Program-made: the position numbers and the translations under genes
NCBI RefSeq assembly: GCF_027460065.1
Contig: NZ_JAPYZZ010000006.1
Span: forward strand, 219,334-283,333
Direction of reading: 5' to 3'
Source of the DNA: Martinezella rhizogenes
Lineage (GTDB): Bacteria; Pseudomonadota; Alphaproteobacteria; Rhizobiales; Rhizobiaceae
Length of the DNA stretch: 64,000 nt
Notes under the pieces: generated by a model
Database searches by the model: none
Seen by the model: only the letters and a program-made list of their open reading frames with translations
Told to the model about the DNA's origin: nothing
Shown: positions 18,363 to 26,929 of the stretch, in pieces
Layout of the letters: every line of letters begins with the position of its first letter
Numbering within the stretch: the first letter of the stretch is position 1

Positions 18363-20564
18363 ATGAGTAACAGTCTGGAACAATTACTGGAAGCCAAATC
18401 CATGCTTGGCTCCCATAAGAACCGTCGACGGCTTTTTCTTCGCTTTGACAGCATTTTCGCTTCGGCCACAATCGAGCCAGAGGAGCTCAGGAACCAGATA
18501 GCGGCGGTACACGATGGCCTGCGGCGTAGATGCCAGTTCAAGCGCATCAAGATGTCCAACTGGAAGGCCTTCGATGCCGCAGACCTCGAGTTCCCGACAA
18601 CGGCTTCCGACCGTCCGATCGTCCTGATAGGTGGCAACAACGGGAACGGCAAGACGAGCATTCTCGATGCTCTCATCGCCGGGTTGTACGGCGCGGGGAG
18701 CTTCGTCGACGGTGGTCGCGGGTCCGCCCAGGCGTCTGAAGTCGTCCGGCGGGCGGAATACCGCAATTTTATTGAGCGGGCGTTCCATAAGCCAGCTTAC
18801 GATCGCGGCGAGAGGATATCGTCCGTGGTCGTGGAACTCTCGACACCCAATGGTCAGATGGAGGTCGAACGACGCTGGTACTTCGATGATGATGGCCAGT
18901 TATTCGAGGATGACGAAGAGGTGGTAATCCGCCTTGGCGAAGACCGCGATATCGTGGCGGTTCCCCAGGATGAAGACCCGATATCTTTCTACGATAGCCT
19001 CATCGCCTCGATCGTCGCTCCCGCCAGCATGATCCCGTTTTTTCTGTTCGATGGCGAGCGCGTCGTAGAGCTTGGCCGAAAGGACGTCAGAGAACAGGTC
19101 AGGATTGGGATCGAGAGCGCTTTGGGGATTTCGTCGCTCAAGCGTTTGGCTGCCGACCTTTCCGACTATGTGAAAGATCGCTCTCGCGATCTCGTCGACG
19201 AGGACGTCGACGCGGAGCTACGCCTGGATGTTACCAGACTTGAAGAAAGGCAGGCTGAGTGCATACGCGACCGAGATGCCATAGAAGCGAAGGCTGCGGC
19301 CCTCAAACAGCGACGTGACACGATCGTTCACGACATGGGCGCACTTACGAACCACAGCTTCAAGGACAGGCACGAAACGCTCGAAGCTAAACATAATGCG
19401 AATCAGCAGCTGGCCGTGCTGCGGAGCGAGATGGCCGCAACCGCCTCGCGGCTTCTTCCGTACCTGCTTCTCGGTCGGCCGTTGATGAAGAAAACGGTCA
19501 GTGCACTGGAGAAGGCCGCCAGCAGCCGCGTTATCGACGCCAATCCGTCGGAGCTTGCACTCGAAAACCTTTTGAAAGCCCTCGATCAGATCGAGCCCAA
19601 GGTCGATCTCGCTACGGGCAGCATGATAAGGGAGAGAGTGCGATCAGCTTGGTCACTTTCGCGCCCCGCGAATGTCGCTGATCAATCCCGCCACAAATAT
19701 CTCGATCGATACGATGTCGAACGCGTTATCCAGGGTCTCGGGCAAGGCGTTCAAGACGCAAAGGCACAACTACCGGAATTTATCCGGCGGGCAAAAGAGC
19801 TTGGTCAGATTGTAAAAGATTGCGACGAATCACTCCAGTTCGAAGAAGGCATCGAATCCGCCAGAAGCCGCTACTCAGCAGTACTCCGTGAGATAAACGG
19901 CGAACTCGAGGCGGTAGAAAGAAAGCAACGCGAGAATGCGCAGCAGCTGTGGCATCTCGAGAATGAGCTCGCGGCGAAGCGGACAAACCTGGAACGGAGG
20001 TTGATTCAGCGCCGTGGGACAGCTGCTGGGTTGCCCGTTGTGGACGCAGCGACCAGCTTGCGCATCGCAATCCTGAAAGCGATCGACCAGATCGTGCCTG
20101 AATATTATGCTGCCTTGGCCGAAAAGGTTTCTTCGAACTACCGCCAACTCGCACACAAATCCATTATCCAGCGAATAGAAATCAACGAAGACGGCTCGGT
20201 CAGGATTTTTGATGCGGCAGGGGCCGATATCAGCCAAGCAGAGGCTTCTGCGGGCGAGAACCAGATATTCGCGACATCGCTGATTTCCGCCGTCGGAGGA
20301 CTGGTTGGATCACAGCTTCCGCTGGTCATCGATACGCCGCTCGGCCGTCTCGACACCGGACATCGGGAGCGTGTGCTCGACTTTTTCAAAAATGGTGGAA
20401 GCCAGGTCATCATCCTCTCTCAGCCCGAGGAAGTCGGCGGACGATACTACGACCAGATAGCGGATAGCATATCCGCCGAATACACACTTTCATACAGGTC
20501 AAACGACGGCCTACTCGGCAGCACCGTACTTGAAGACGGCTATTTCAGGCAGAGGGCGGCATGA
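18363..20564 (+). CDS. dndD: DndD, SMC-like ATPase of DNA phosphorothioation
   Basis: The protein has about 733 residues. An N-terminal extension of about 60 residues precedes the typical DndD start (KRIKMSNWKAFDAADLEF). Walker A is GGNNGNGKTS, followed by the DndD motif FFLFDGERVVELG, a long central coiled coil, a signature ASAGENQIFATSL and Walker B LPLVIDTPLGRLD. DndD hydrolyses ATP and is thought to open or nick DNA for sulfur insertion. The start is uncertain: ATGs at 18300, 18363 and 18402 are all possible and none has a strong ribosome-binding site. Confidence 0.92.
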   Translation: MSNSLEQLLEAKSMLGSHKNRRRLFLRFDSIFASATIEPEELRNQIAAVHDGLRRRCQFKRIKMSNWKAFDAADLEFPTTASDRPIVLIGGNNGNGKTSILDALIAGLYGAGSFVDGGRGSAQASEVVRRAEYRNFIERAFHKPAYDRGERISSVVVELSTPNGQMEVERRWYFDDDGQLFEDDEEVVIRLGEDRDIVAVPQDEDPISFYDSLIASIVAPASMIPFFLFDGERVVELGRKDVREQVRIGIESALGISSLKRLAADLSDYVKDRSRDLVDEDVDAELRLDVTRLEERQAECIRDRDAIEAKAAALKQRRDTIVHDMGALTNHSFKDRHETLEAKHNANQQLAVLRSEMAATASRLLPYLLLGRPLMKKTVSALEKAASSRVIDANPSELALENLLKALDQIEPKVDLATGSMIRERVRSAWSLSRPANVADQSRHKYLDRYDVERVIQGLGQGVQDAKAQLPEFIRRAKELGQIVKDCDESLQFEEGIESARSRYSAVLREINGELEAVERKQRENAQQLWHLENELAAKRTNLERRLIQRRGTAAGLPVVDAATSLRIAILKAIDQIVPEYYAALAEKVSSNYRQLAHKSIIQRIEINEDGSVRIFDAAGADISQAEASAGENQIFATSLISAVGGLVGSQLPLVIDTPLGRLDTGHRERVLDFFKNGGSQVIILSQPEEVGGRYYDQIADSISAEYTLSYRSNDGLLGSTVLEDGYFRQRAA

Positions 20565-20986
20565 GCATGGTGCGTTATCCATTACAGCTTGGCGACATAG
20601 CGCGAGCCGATTTCCGTACATCTCTCCCAGCAGATCACGAGAACAGCCGCTTTCAGCGGGAGTGGGGCTTCGCGTTTCGCTATCAGCCAGCTCGGCTGGC
20701 GATAGCGGCCTCGCTTTCTGATCCGACGCCCCCCTCTACGCATATCGAGGCCTATGGCAAGCCCATCAAGGGTGACACGTTGTTCGGCCAGGACGAAAGT
20801 GACCTCGCCGCATGGATCGCTTTGATCGTCGAACATTCTGGAGAGGACGAACTTTCGCGCCGCGAGTTTCAAGACTTGGTGGCCCAACACTGGGCGAGGG
20901 GGCTGGACATGCTCGAGCGAAAGCTGAATAAAGTCGAAGGTGGGATCGTGGGAGTGGTAGAAAATCTGCTCGCAACACATCCGTAA
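20561..20986 (+). CDS. dndE: DndE, DNA sulfur-modification protein
   Basis: This 141-residue protein overlaps the dndD stop (ATGA) and occupies the dndE position. It has the DndE pattern of an N-terminal segment with RADFRTSLPADHEN, FRYQPARLAIAASL and a C-terminal helical part with HWARGLDMLERKL. DndE binds nicked DNA and completes the DndCDE complex. It is slightly longer than the usual 110-130 residues. It is the last of the tightly coupled dnd genes; a 59-base gap follows. Confidence 0.88.
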   Translation: MSMVRYPLQLGDIARADFRTSLPADHENSRFQREWGFAFRYQPARLAIAASLSDPTPPSTHIEAYGKPIKGDTLFGQDESDLAAWIALIVEHSGEDELSRREFQDLVAQHWARGLDMLERKLNKVEGGIVGVVENLLATHP

Positions 20987-21045
20987 CCCAATAAAGTTAT
21001 ACACTTTTTGAAAGACGTCGATTATAAGTTGCATCACGGTGGACG

Positions 21046-21249
21046 ATGCGAAATCAAGAACTCAGGTCATCAATTGTAAGAGAAGTTTGCGATCGTTCGG
21101 GTCTAGATGCGGAACTGATATTCCGCTTGCTGGGCCTCGAGACGAGGCACCGCGACCTTCTCGCTTGGGGTGCGCGCCCGAATCTTCGCCGCGACATAAT
21201 GGCGATTTTCGAAGAAGAGTTCGAAAAGCGGCGGGCCGAGAATAAATGA
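21046..21249 (+). CDS. Small protein between dndE and the second DndD-like ATPase
   Basis: This 67-residue, charged, helical protein (IVREVCDRSGLDAELIFRLL, then an acidic-basic C-terminus EEEFEKRRAENK) overlaps the next gene by four bases. I do not recognise a family with certainty; small proteins in this position occur beside DNA-modification ATPase genes. Tight coupling suggests it is a partner of the ATPase downstream. Confidence 0.75.
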   Translation: MRNQELRSSIVREVCDRSGLDAELIFRLLGLETRHRDLLAWGARPNLRRDIMAIFEEEFEKRRAENK

Positions 21250-23282
21250 AATTCACCCGCGTAAGGCTACAGAATATTTTCGCCTACCATGGCACAATAA
21301 ATTTCGATTTCTCCGTCACCAGCCAATCGCGCAATGTCGTGCTTATCTGGGGCCGCAATGGCATGGGGAAGACGAGCTTCCTGAATGCCGTGAAACTCCT
21401 GTTCACGGGAATTGCGGAAAAACCGTTTCGGACAGTGGGGTTCCCACCTGTCGCTCTTAACGAGAAACAGTATCTGCTTGGAGATGGTGCTCGTTGGTCT
21501 GGCCTGATCAACCGCAGCGCAAGGCGAAAGGCCGCCGTTCTGAAAGAGACGGTAGAAACCTTCGTCGAGATTACTTGGACTGACCAGGATGAGAGGGTAT
21601 TCACCGCGCAGCGTTGGTGGCAGACTGAGGGGGACAACACGACATCCGGCGTCTACGTCGATTTCGACGGCAATAGAATGGCAGGCGACCCGGCGGAGGA
21701 TTTTCTCGAAGAGACGCTGCCCCGCGATCTCGTCAAGTTTTTCTTTTTTGACGGGGAAGATATTAAGAGCATCGCGGAATCTTCTGGTACCCTACAAAAG
21801 GACATCAACCTCCTTCTGCAGCTAACCTTCGTTGAAGAACTCGCGGAGGAAGTCCGAAAGGTCGCGGACGAACGGCGTCTTCGAGGAATGCAGACAGAGC
21901 TCCGACGCAAAGTCGATGACGCCCTAGCCTCTCAGCGGAGCATCGAGACGTCGATCTTCGAGCTCGAAGAACAGCTTGTCGCCATCGACGACACCCTGAC
22001 ATCGGATGGCCTTGATCTGCGCAGGCTGGAAATTCGTCGGGCAAATCTTAGCTCAGGCGCGTCAGAACTCCAGCGCGAAGCGCTTGAAGCACAGCTGAAG
22101 AAGTTGAACAAACAGCTTGAGAGCTGCGTCGGGGAGATTTCGACAGAGCTGCCGCTCGATATTCCGCTGGTGGCGAACTTGCGAATACTCAAACGTGTAC
22201 GCGATGAGGTCGAGGCCCGCATCGCGGCTGGCGGATCTGCCGAAGCCAACTTTGTGAGGCAGGTAGACGCGCAGCTCCCAAGCTGGGTCGCAGAAGCCGC
22301 GCCAGATATGGCCCCGGAGGATGTTGCCGGCGTTGCTCGATATCTTTCCGGAAAGCTCAACGGTGCCCTCAGCATCTCGAACGCTGGCCCCGGGGCATTC
22401 CCGGCGGCGGATGTGTTCCGGATAGAGAAAATGCGACGAGTGGTGGAATATTGGAGTGCCGCCGGTAGCGAGCGGCAGGACAAATATGTCCGCCTGCTTC
22501 AGCTTGCTGCCCAGACGAAGACGGAACTGACCGAGGTTACAGAGGCGCTTCTAAAACTAGAAGTTGGCGCTCAAGGTAATCTTGAGGAATATCGCGAAGT
22601 CATAAATAAAATCGAGGAGCTCCGAGGCAAGGAAGCGCGCCTGAACCAGCAGAAAGGGGTCTCAACGACCAAGCTGGCGGAATTGAAGCAGCAGCGTATC
22701 GACATTGCAGAGACGATCATTCGCCTACAGGCGAGCCAAAACCAAGCTACAACGGAAATGGAAGAGAGTAGGTTTGCGTCGAGTATTTCCAAGGCACTGA
22801 ACGAAATTGCCCTGAAGCTGAAAGACGCTACGCGCGTTGAGCTAGAGGAATTGCTTAATGACAGGTTCCGCAGGATTATATCCCATCCCCTGATCAAACG
22901 GATCGGCATCGACGACACCTATGTGCTCACTTTCTACGAGGAGAGCGGAAGAGCGATTGGCCGCACGAGCCTTTCAAGTGGTATGAAGCAGTTGGCTGCG
23001 ACGGCATTGCTTTGGGCAATGAAGGACAGCGCCGATCGGGACATACCCGTGATAATCGACACCCCTCTCGGCCGCATCGACCGCGAAAATCAAGATCATC
23101 TACTCAAGGCGTACTATCCTGCGCTGGCTAGGCAGGTCATCATCCTTCCCACCAACGCCGAAATCGACGGCCGGAAGCGAGCCCTTCTGGAGCCGCGAGT
23201 GGCCGAACATTATTTGATCGAAAATAGCACCGGCGACGCGGCAGAGGTGCAAAGGGGCCAGGCCCTCGTGGAGCTCGTCTAA
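21246..23282 (+). CDS. Second DndD-like SMC/AAA ATPase
   Basis: This 678-residue protein is paralogous in design to DndD. Walker A is WGRNGMGKTS (about residues 35-44), followed by the same FFFFDGEDIKSIAE motif, long coiled coils, a signature SLSSGMKQLAAT and Walker B IPVIIDTPLGRID. The shared FFxFDGE and IDTPLGRxD motifs place it in the DndD/AAA_23 group, but it is outside the dndACDE core and differs in sequence. It is coupled at both ends (ATGA upstream, TAATG downstream), so it belongs to one operon with the FtsK-like gene. A role in sensing or cleaving unmodified DNA is inference. Confidence 0.85.
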   Translation: MKFTRVRLQNIFAYHGTINFDFSVTSQSRNVVLIWGRNGMGKTSFLNAVKLLFTGIAEKPFRTVGFPPVALNEKQYLLGDGARWSGLINRSARRKAAVLKETVETFVEITWTDQDERVFTAQRWWQTEGDNTTSGVYVDFDGNRMAGDPAEDFLEETLPRDLVKFFFFDGEDIKSIAESSGTLQKDINLLLQLTFVEELAEEVRKVADERRLRGMQTELRRKVDDALASQRSIETSIFELEEQLVAIDDTLTSDGLDLRRLEIRRANLSSGASELQREALEAQLKKLNKQLESCVGEISTELPLDIPLVANLRILKRVRDEVEARIAAGGSAEANFVRQVDAQLPSWVAEAAPDMAPEDVAGVARYLSGKLNGALSISNAGPGAFPAADVFRIEKMRRVVEYWSAAGSERQDKYVRLLQLAAQTKTELTEVTEALLKLEVGAQGNLEEYREVINKIEELRGKEARLNQQKGVSTTKLAELKQQRIDIAETIIRLQASQNQATTEMEESRFASSISKALNEIALKLKDATRVELEELLNDRFRRIISHPLIKRIGIDDTYVLTFYEESGRAIGRTSLSSGMKQLAATALLWAMKDSADRDIPVIIDTPLGRIDRENQDHLLKAYYPALARQVIILPTNAEIDGRKRALLEPRVAEHYLIENSTGDAAEVQRGQALVELV

Positions 23283-24769
23283 TGGTTTCGCGTATTCACC
23301 TTACAAAGGACGAACGGACGATAATTGAGCGCGTTTCCCAGGGATGGAGACAGAAGCTCGATCAGTGGACGATTGCGCGCCTGGCATTGGCCCGTTCGCT
23401 ACAAATGATCGAAGCGCCCTCGCCGGAGCTTTACCCACCTCTCTCGGGACAGCGCGGCGGTGTCGAGTTGCACCCAATGCAGCTCATCGGCGAAGGTAGG
23501 GCTAATGAACTCGAGGATTTCACGGATATCTACTGCGCGATGCTGTCGATCTATGAAGGCATCGACTTATTCCAGGATGAGGATCTCTACCATGCCGCAC
23601 TTCAGCGGCACGTCAGACGCGGGCTGGCTGTTCTCAATGAGGAGTGGCGCGATCAGTCGGATTTAAACCGCTATATCCTCGACGAAATTCTTGTCGATAG
23701 GGTCAAGGAAGCAGACAGCGGAGAGACGAGTGACAGTCTCGGCGAGCGTGTGACACGCGCGCTTGGGCAGATCGGGGTGGATGCCAAATTGCAGTCCACG
23801 TCCGTCGGCCCGCGCCTAACGCGCTTCAGCTACGAGCTGCCTCTCCTTGACGATTTGGATCGACTGCGTCGTGGGCAGGATAAGATTGGCTTCGCCCTTG
23901 GGCTCGGGAATAGGAAGATTGACCTCGCGGTCGGCACCAGCGAGCGGACGGTCGTGCTCGACGTACCCCGCCCATCGACCACTTGGAAAACTGTCAACTG
24001 GCCGGACATCGTATCCGCTCTGGACAACCCCTCAGCCTTGAAGATGTCGCTGCCGATTTGCCTTGGAACCAGCGTGCTTGGCGAGCCCCTGATAATCGAT
24101 CTTGCTGAAGCGCCGCATCTTTTCATCGGCGGCACGACCGGCAGCGGGAAGAGCATGTGCCTTCATTCCATTCTGCTGTCGTTGAACCACAATAAGGTGT
24201 CTGCTCCTGAGCTGCTGCTTGTCGACCCGAAGGCTGTAGAATTCGCAGGCTACCGGGGTTTACCCAACTTGATCGGCAAAGAACCCGTGGTAACGCCCGA
24301 CGACGCCTTCAGGGCGCTTAATGAGCTGGTCGACGAGATGGAGCGACGGCAGACGGTATTCAAAGAACTTGGAGCCCGCGACATCTCGGAGGCTCTCGAT
24401 AAAGGTGCGCGCCTCAAGAGGATTGTCGCGGTCGTCGACGAACTCGGCGACCTGTTTTTGAACCGCCGCGAGATTGAAATCCCCCTTATCAAGCTGGCTC
24501 AGAAGTCTCGCTCGTCAGGAATCCATCTCGTCCTAGCTACTCAGAGGCCCGAGGCCGCCACGTTTCCCGGCCTGCTTCGATCGAACATTCCAAGCCGGAT
24601 CGCTCTCACCGTACAGAAAAACGCTGAATCGAGGATCATCATCGATGAAGGCGGGGCTGAACAGCTTCTCGGCAAGGGAGACATGCTTGTCAAATTCACA
24701 GGACAACAAGTGGTGAGAGGCCATGGAAGCCGGGTTCTTCCATCCGACATCAGCGAAACATTGAGATGA
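23282..24769 (+). CDS. FtsK/HerA-like DNA translocase
   Basis: This 495-residue protein has an unrecognised N-terminal half and an FtsK/SpoIIIE motor domain: Walker A GGTTGSGKSM near residue 285, LLLVDPKAVEFAGYRGLPNL, Walker B VAVVDELGDLF and HLVLATQRPEAATFPGLLRSNI. It lacks the membrane segments and gamma domain of cell-division FtsK. Motor proteins of this class recur in phosphorothioation-linked restriction (DndH-type), but this one is of the true FtsK type. Overlaps on both sides suggest stoichiometric expression with its neighbours. Confidence 0.85.
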   Translation: MVSRIHLTKDERTIIERVSQGWRQKLDQWTIARLALARSLQMIEAPSPELYPPLSGQRGGVELHPMQLIGEGRANELEDFTDIYCAMLSIYEGIDLFQDEDLYHAALQRHVRRGLAVLNEEWRDQSDLNRYILDEILVDRVKEADSGETSDSLGERVTRALGQIGVDAKLQSTSVGPRLTRFSYELPLLDDLDRLRRGQDKIGFALGLGNRKIDLAVGTSERTVVLDVPRPSTTWKTVNWPDIVSALDNPSALKMSLPICLGTSVLGEPLIIDLAEAPHLFIGGTTGSGKSMCLHSILLSLNHNKVSAPELLLVDPKAVEFAGYRGLPNLIGKEPVVTPDDAFRALNELVDEMERRQTVFKELGARDISEALDKGARLKRIVAVVDELGDLFLNRREIEIPLIKLAQKSRSSGIHLVLATQRPEAATFPGLLRSNIPSRIALTVQKNAESRIIIDEGGAEQLLGKGDMLVKFTGQQVVRGHGSRVLPSDISETLR

Positions 24770-25938
24770 ACATGCAAAACCTAACAATATCGGACTGGAA
24801 GCTGATCCGCCTTACAGTCGACGAACTCGGGCCATTCCGCAACGGAAAGCGCGAGTTCGACTTTTTTGGGATCGAACCGGGATCATCTGACCCGTATTCG
24901 GCAGGTCCCGCAAACATCTTTATGGTCCTGGCAAAGAACGCTTACGGTAAGACGACGGTTCTCGAGTCGATATTCGGCCTCTTCGGCCTGCTAAACGAAA
25001 AGCCATGCGGCAGATTCTCCCAATTAGCAGCCGCCGGTCAGGCCCAGGTTGATATCCGGGCCACCTGGACAATCGACGGGGTTTCGCAGGACGTTTTGCT
25101 GTCGCTGTGGACGGGCTCTCACGGACCCGTGCGAAGCTGGACGCAGGAAGAACTCGACTCTGTGGCTCAGACCCGTAATTGGGCTGGTCTCGGTGTATCC
25201 ATGACATCCCAGGGCTTGAGTGTAAGCTCGCAGACGAACGAGCTAGGTGCTCTTTTTTATGATGTGATGCATCGCTCTCTTGGGCAACCGCCGAGTGAAC
25301 TTTTTGGTCTTTCTCAAAACCTTCCATCTATCCTTTATTTCCCTGCAGACCGACGCGTAGTTGCACCTGTTGAACACTTTTCCGTGACGAGGCCGGATAT
25401 CTGGGGCTACCAGCCGGCCCAGATTTTCAGCTCCGATGGCCCGGAGTGGGGTACCTCCATCGACAACGTCCTGGTATGGCTTGAATGGCTCGCCGACAGG
25501 CGCTCCGACGGCGCGGGTGACCGTCGCGTTGACGATCTCTTGTCGTTCCTGAACGCACTCATCTTTAAAGATGACCCGTCAAAGTCGATAACTCAGCCTC
25601 AGCGCGAGGAGTTGAGGACCTACGTGAAAACCCGGTATGGGGCGCATTCGCTAGCAGCTCTCAGCCACGGCGAGCGATCGATGCTCCAGATCCTCGGCCG
25701 GACACTGACGCACATGACCTCCAACACGATCATCCTCATCGATGAGATAGAGATACATCTTCATACAAGATGGATGAACCGGATGTTCGAGGCGATGAAA
25801 GAGCTTCTACGGAAATACACCGCCCTCACCCTGATATTCACGACGCACAACCGCGAACTGATCCACGTTTTCCAGCACAACGTGAAGGAAGAGGGCCTGG
25901 TCAAAGGCGGACATCTGATAGAGAGCGACATCCAGTAA
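24766..25938 (+). CDS. RecF/OLD-like AAA ATPase (AriA-like partner)
   Basis: This 390-residue ABC-type ATPase has Walker A AKNAYGKTT (about residues 56-64), a signature LAALSHGERSMLQIL and Walker B TIILIDEIEIHLHTRW near residue 323, ending with FTTHNRELIHVF. There is no long coiled coil or fused nuclease; the nuclease-like partner is the next gene, which overlaps by one base (TAATG). An ATPase followed by a DUF4435 protein is the layout of the PARIS anti-phage system (AriA-AriB). Confidence 0.82.
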   Translation: MNMQNLTISDWKLIRLTVDELGPFRNGKREFDFFGIEPGSSDPYSAGPANIFMVLAKNAYGKTTVLESIFGLFGLLNEKPCGRFSQLAAAGQAQVDIRATWTIDGVSQDVLLSLWTGSHGPVRSWTQEELDSVAQTRNWAGLGVSMTSQGLSVSSQTNELGALFYDVMHRSLGQPPSELFGLSQNLPSILYFPADRRVVAPVEHFSVTRPDIWGYQPAQIFSSDGPEWGTSIDNVLVWLEWLADRRSDGAGDRRVDDLLSFLNALIFKDDPSKSITQPQREELRTYVKTRYGAHSLAALSHGERSMLQILGRTLTHMTSNTIILIDEIEIHLHTRWMNRMFEAMKELLRKYTALTLIFTTHNRELIHVFQHNVKEEGLVKGGHLIESDIQ

Positions 25939-26822
25939 TGGCAAACCTGTCTCAGATTTCGGATCCAGCCCAGCTGGATAATATATACATCGGCAAGGTG
26001 GTGGTCTACGTCGAAGCCGAGAGTGACGCCAATCTTTTCGGCGTGCTCGTCGGACCGGGGCACGCCGAGCGGATCGAATTTAAGATACCCCCCGAAGGCG
26101 GAACGGGCTGCGGCCCCGCAATTGCGCGGGTGAAAAACGAGCGCGTCACCAACAAAAAGGTCTTCGGCTTGATCGATGGCGAAGCGGCCGCCTCCTCGCA
26201 TCTGGGCTTTGAGAAGATGCTCGAGTGCGTTGAACCGACATTCGTGGTCGATGATCCGGAACTCGATGGTGTTCTGTTCCTGGCAGAACACGAGGCGGAA
26301 AATATTCTGTTGAGACATACGGACATCTGTCACTACGTCGTCAAAGACAGGACCCTCGCTGGCATGCATACGAGGTCGGCGGACGATGTTCGCCAGTTGA
26401 TCAACGGGGTCGTTGACCGCTACTTCTCGAGTGCCGTATGCAAGTATACGAGTGCGCGTCTTCATTCAGCGCAGGCGATTTCCGGCATTCTCGACAGCGG
26501 AATGTTTTTCAACGATCTTTCTCGGACCGGGTTTCTCAAGCTGCTCAAGGCTAAGGTTGCCGCCGCCGGCTGCTCTTGGGAGGTTTTTCGAACGGAGTTC
26601 AAATCATTGCTTCGGCTGATCAAAGCCCGTTTCGACACTATGGAGGAAGCGCTTAAGTCGGCGGAGCGGAAGCGGCTATCCGACGGAAAGAGCGCGCTTG
26701 CTAAGATTCAGAACGTATATGGCGTCAATAAATATTGGGAAGGCCATCTCGCTGATGAATTAGCAAAACTTCCGTACGCGACTGAGTTCAGAGAGAATGT
26801 CTTCTCGAGAACCGGACTATAG
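25938..26822 (+). CDS. DUF4435/TOPRIM-like protein (AriB-like partner)
   Basis: This 294-residue protein has TOPRIM-type motifs: VVVYVEAESDANLF with Glu26, KKVFGLIDGEAA with Asp80, and LAEHEAENILL, which fits the E-x-EN motif of DUF4435. Such proteins act as overcoming-lysogeny-type nucleases gated by a paired ATPase. It starts inside the stop codon of the ATPase gene. The C-terminal half is helical and unremarkable. Assignment to PARIS AriB specifically is inference; a generic OLD-like nuclease split from its ATPase is the alternative. Confidence 0.75.
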   Translation: MANLSQISDPAQLDNIYIGKVVVYVEAESDANLFGVLVGPGHAERIEFKIPPEGGTGCGPAIARVKNERVTNKKVFGLIDGEAAASSHLGFEKMLECVEPTFVVDDPELDGVLFLAEHEAENILLRHTDICHYVVKDRTLAGMHTRSADDVRQLINGVVDRYFSSAVCKYTSARLHSAQAISGILDSGMFFNDLSRTGFLKLLKAKVAAAGCSWEVFRTEFKSLLRLIKARFDTMEEALKSAERKRLSDGKSALAKIQNVYGVNKYWEGHLADELAKLPYATEFRENVFSRTGL

Positions 26823-26929
26823 GTGCTACGATTGACTGAAAATCCAGAAGCAGCAGCGGGTGGTTTTGAAAAGGGTATTTTCGGGCCGTTATTTCTACGG
26901 CGCGCCTGCTGAGAGAGAATGCTTGGACG

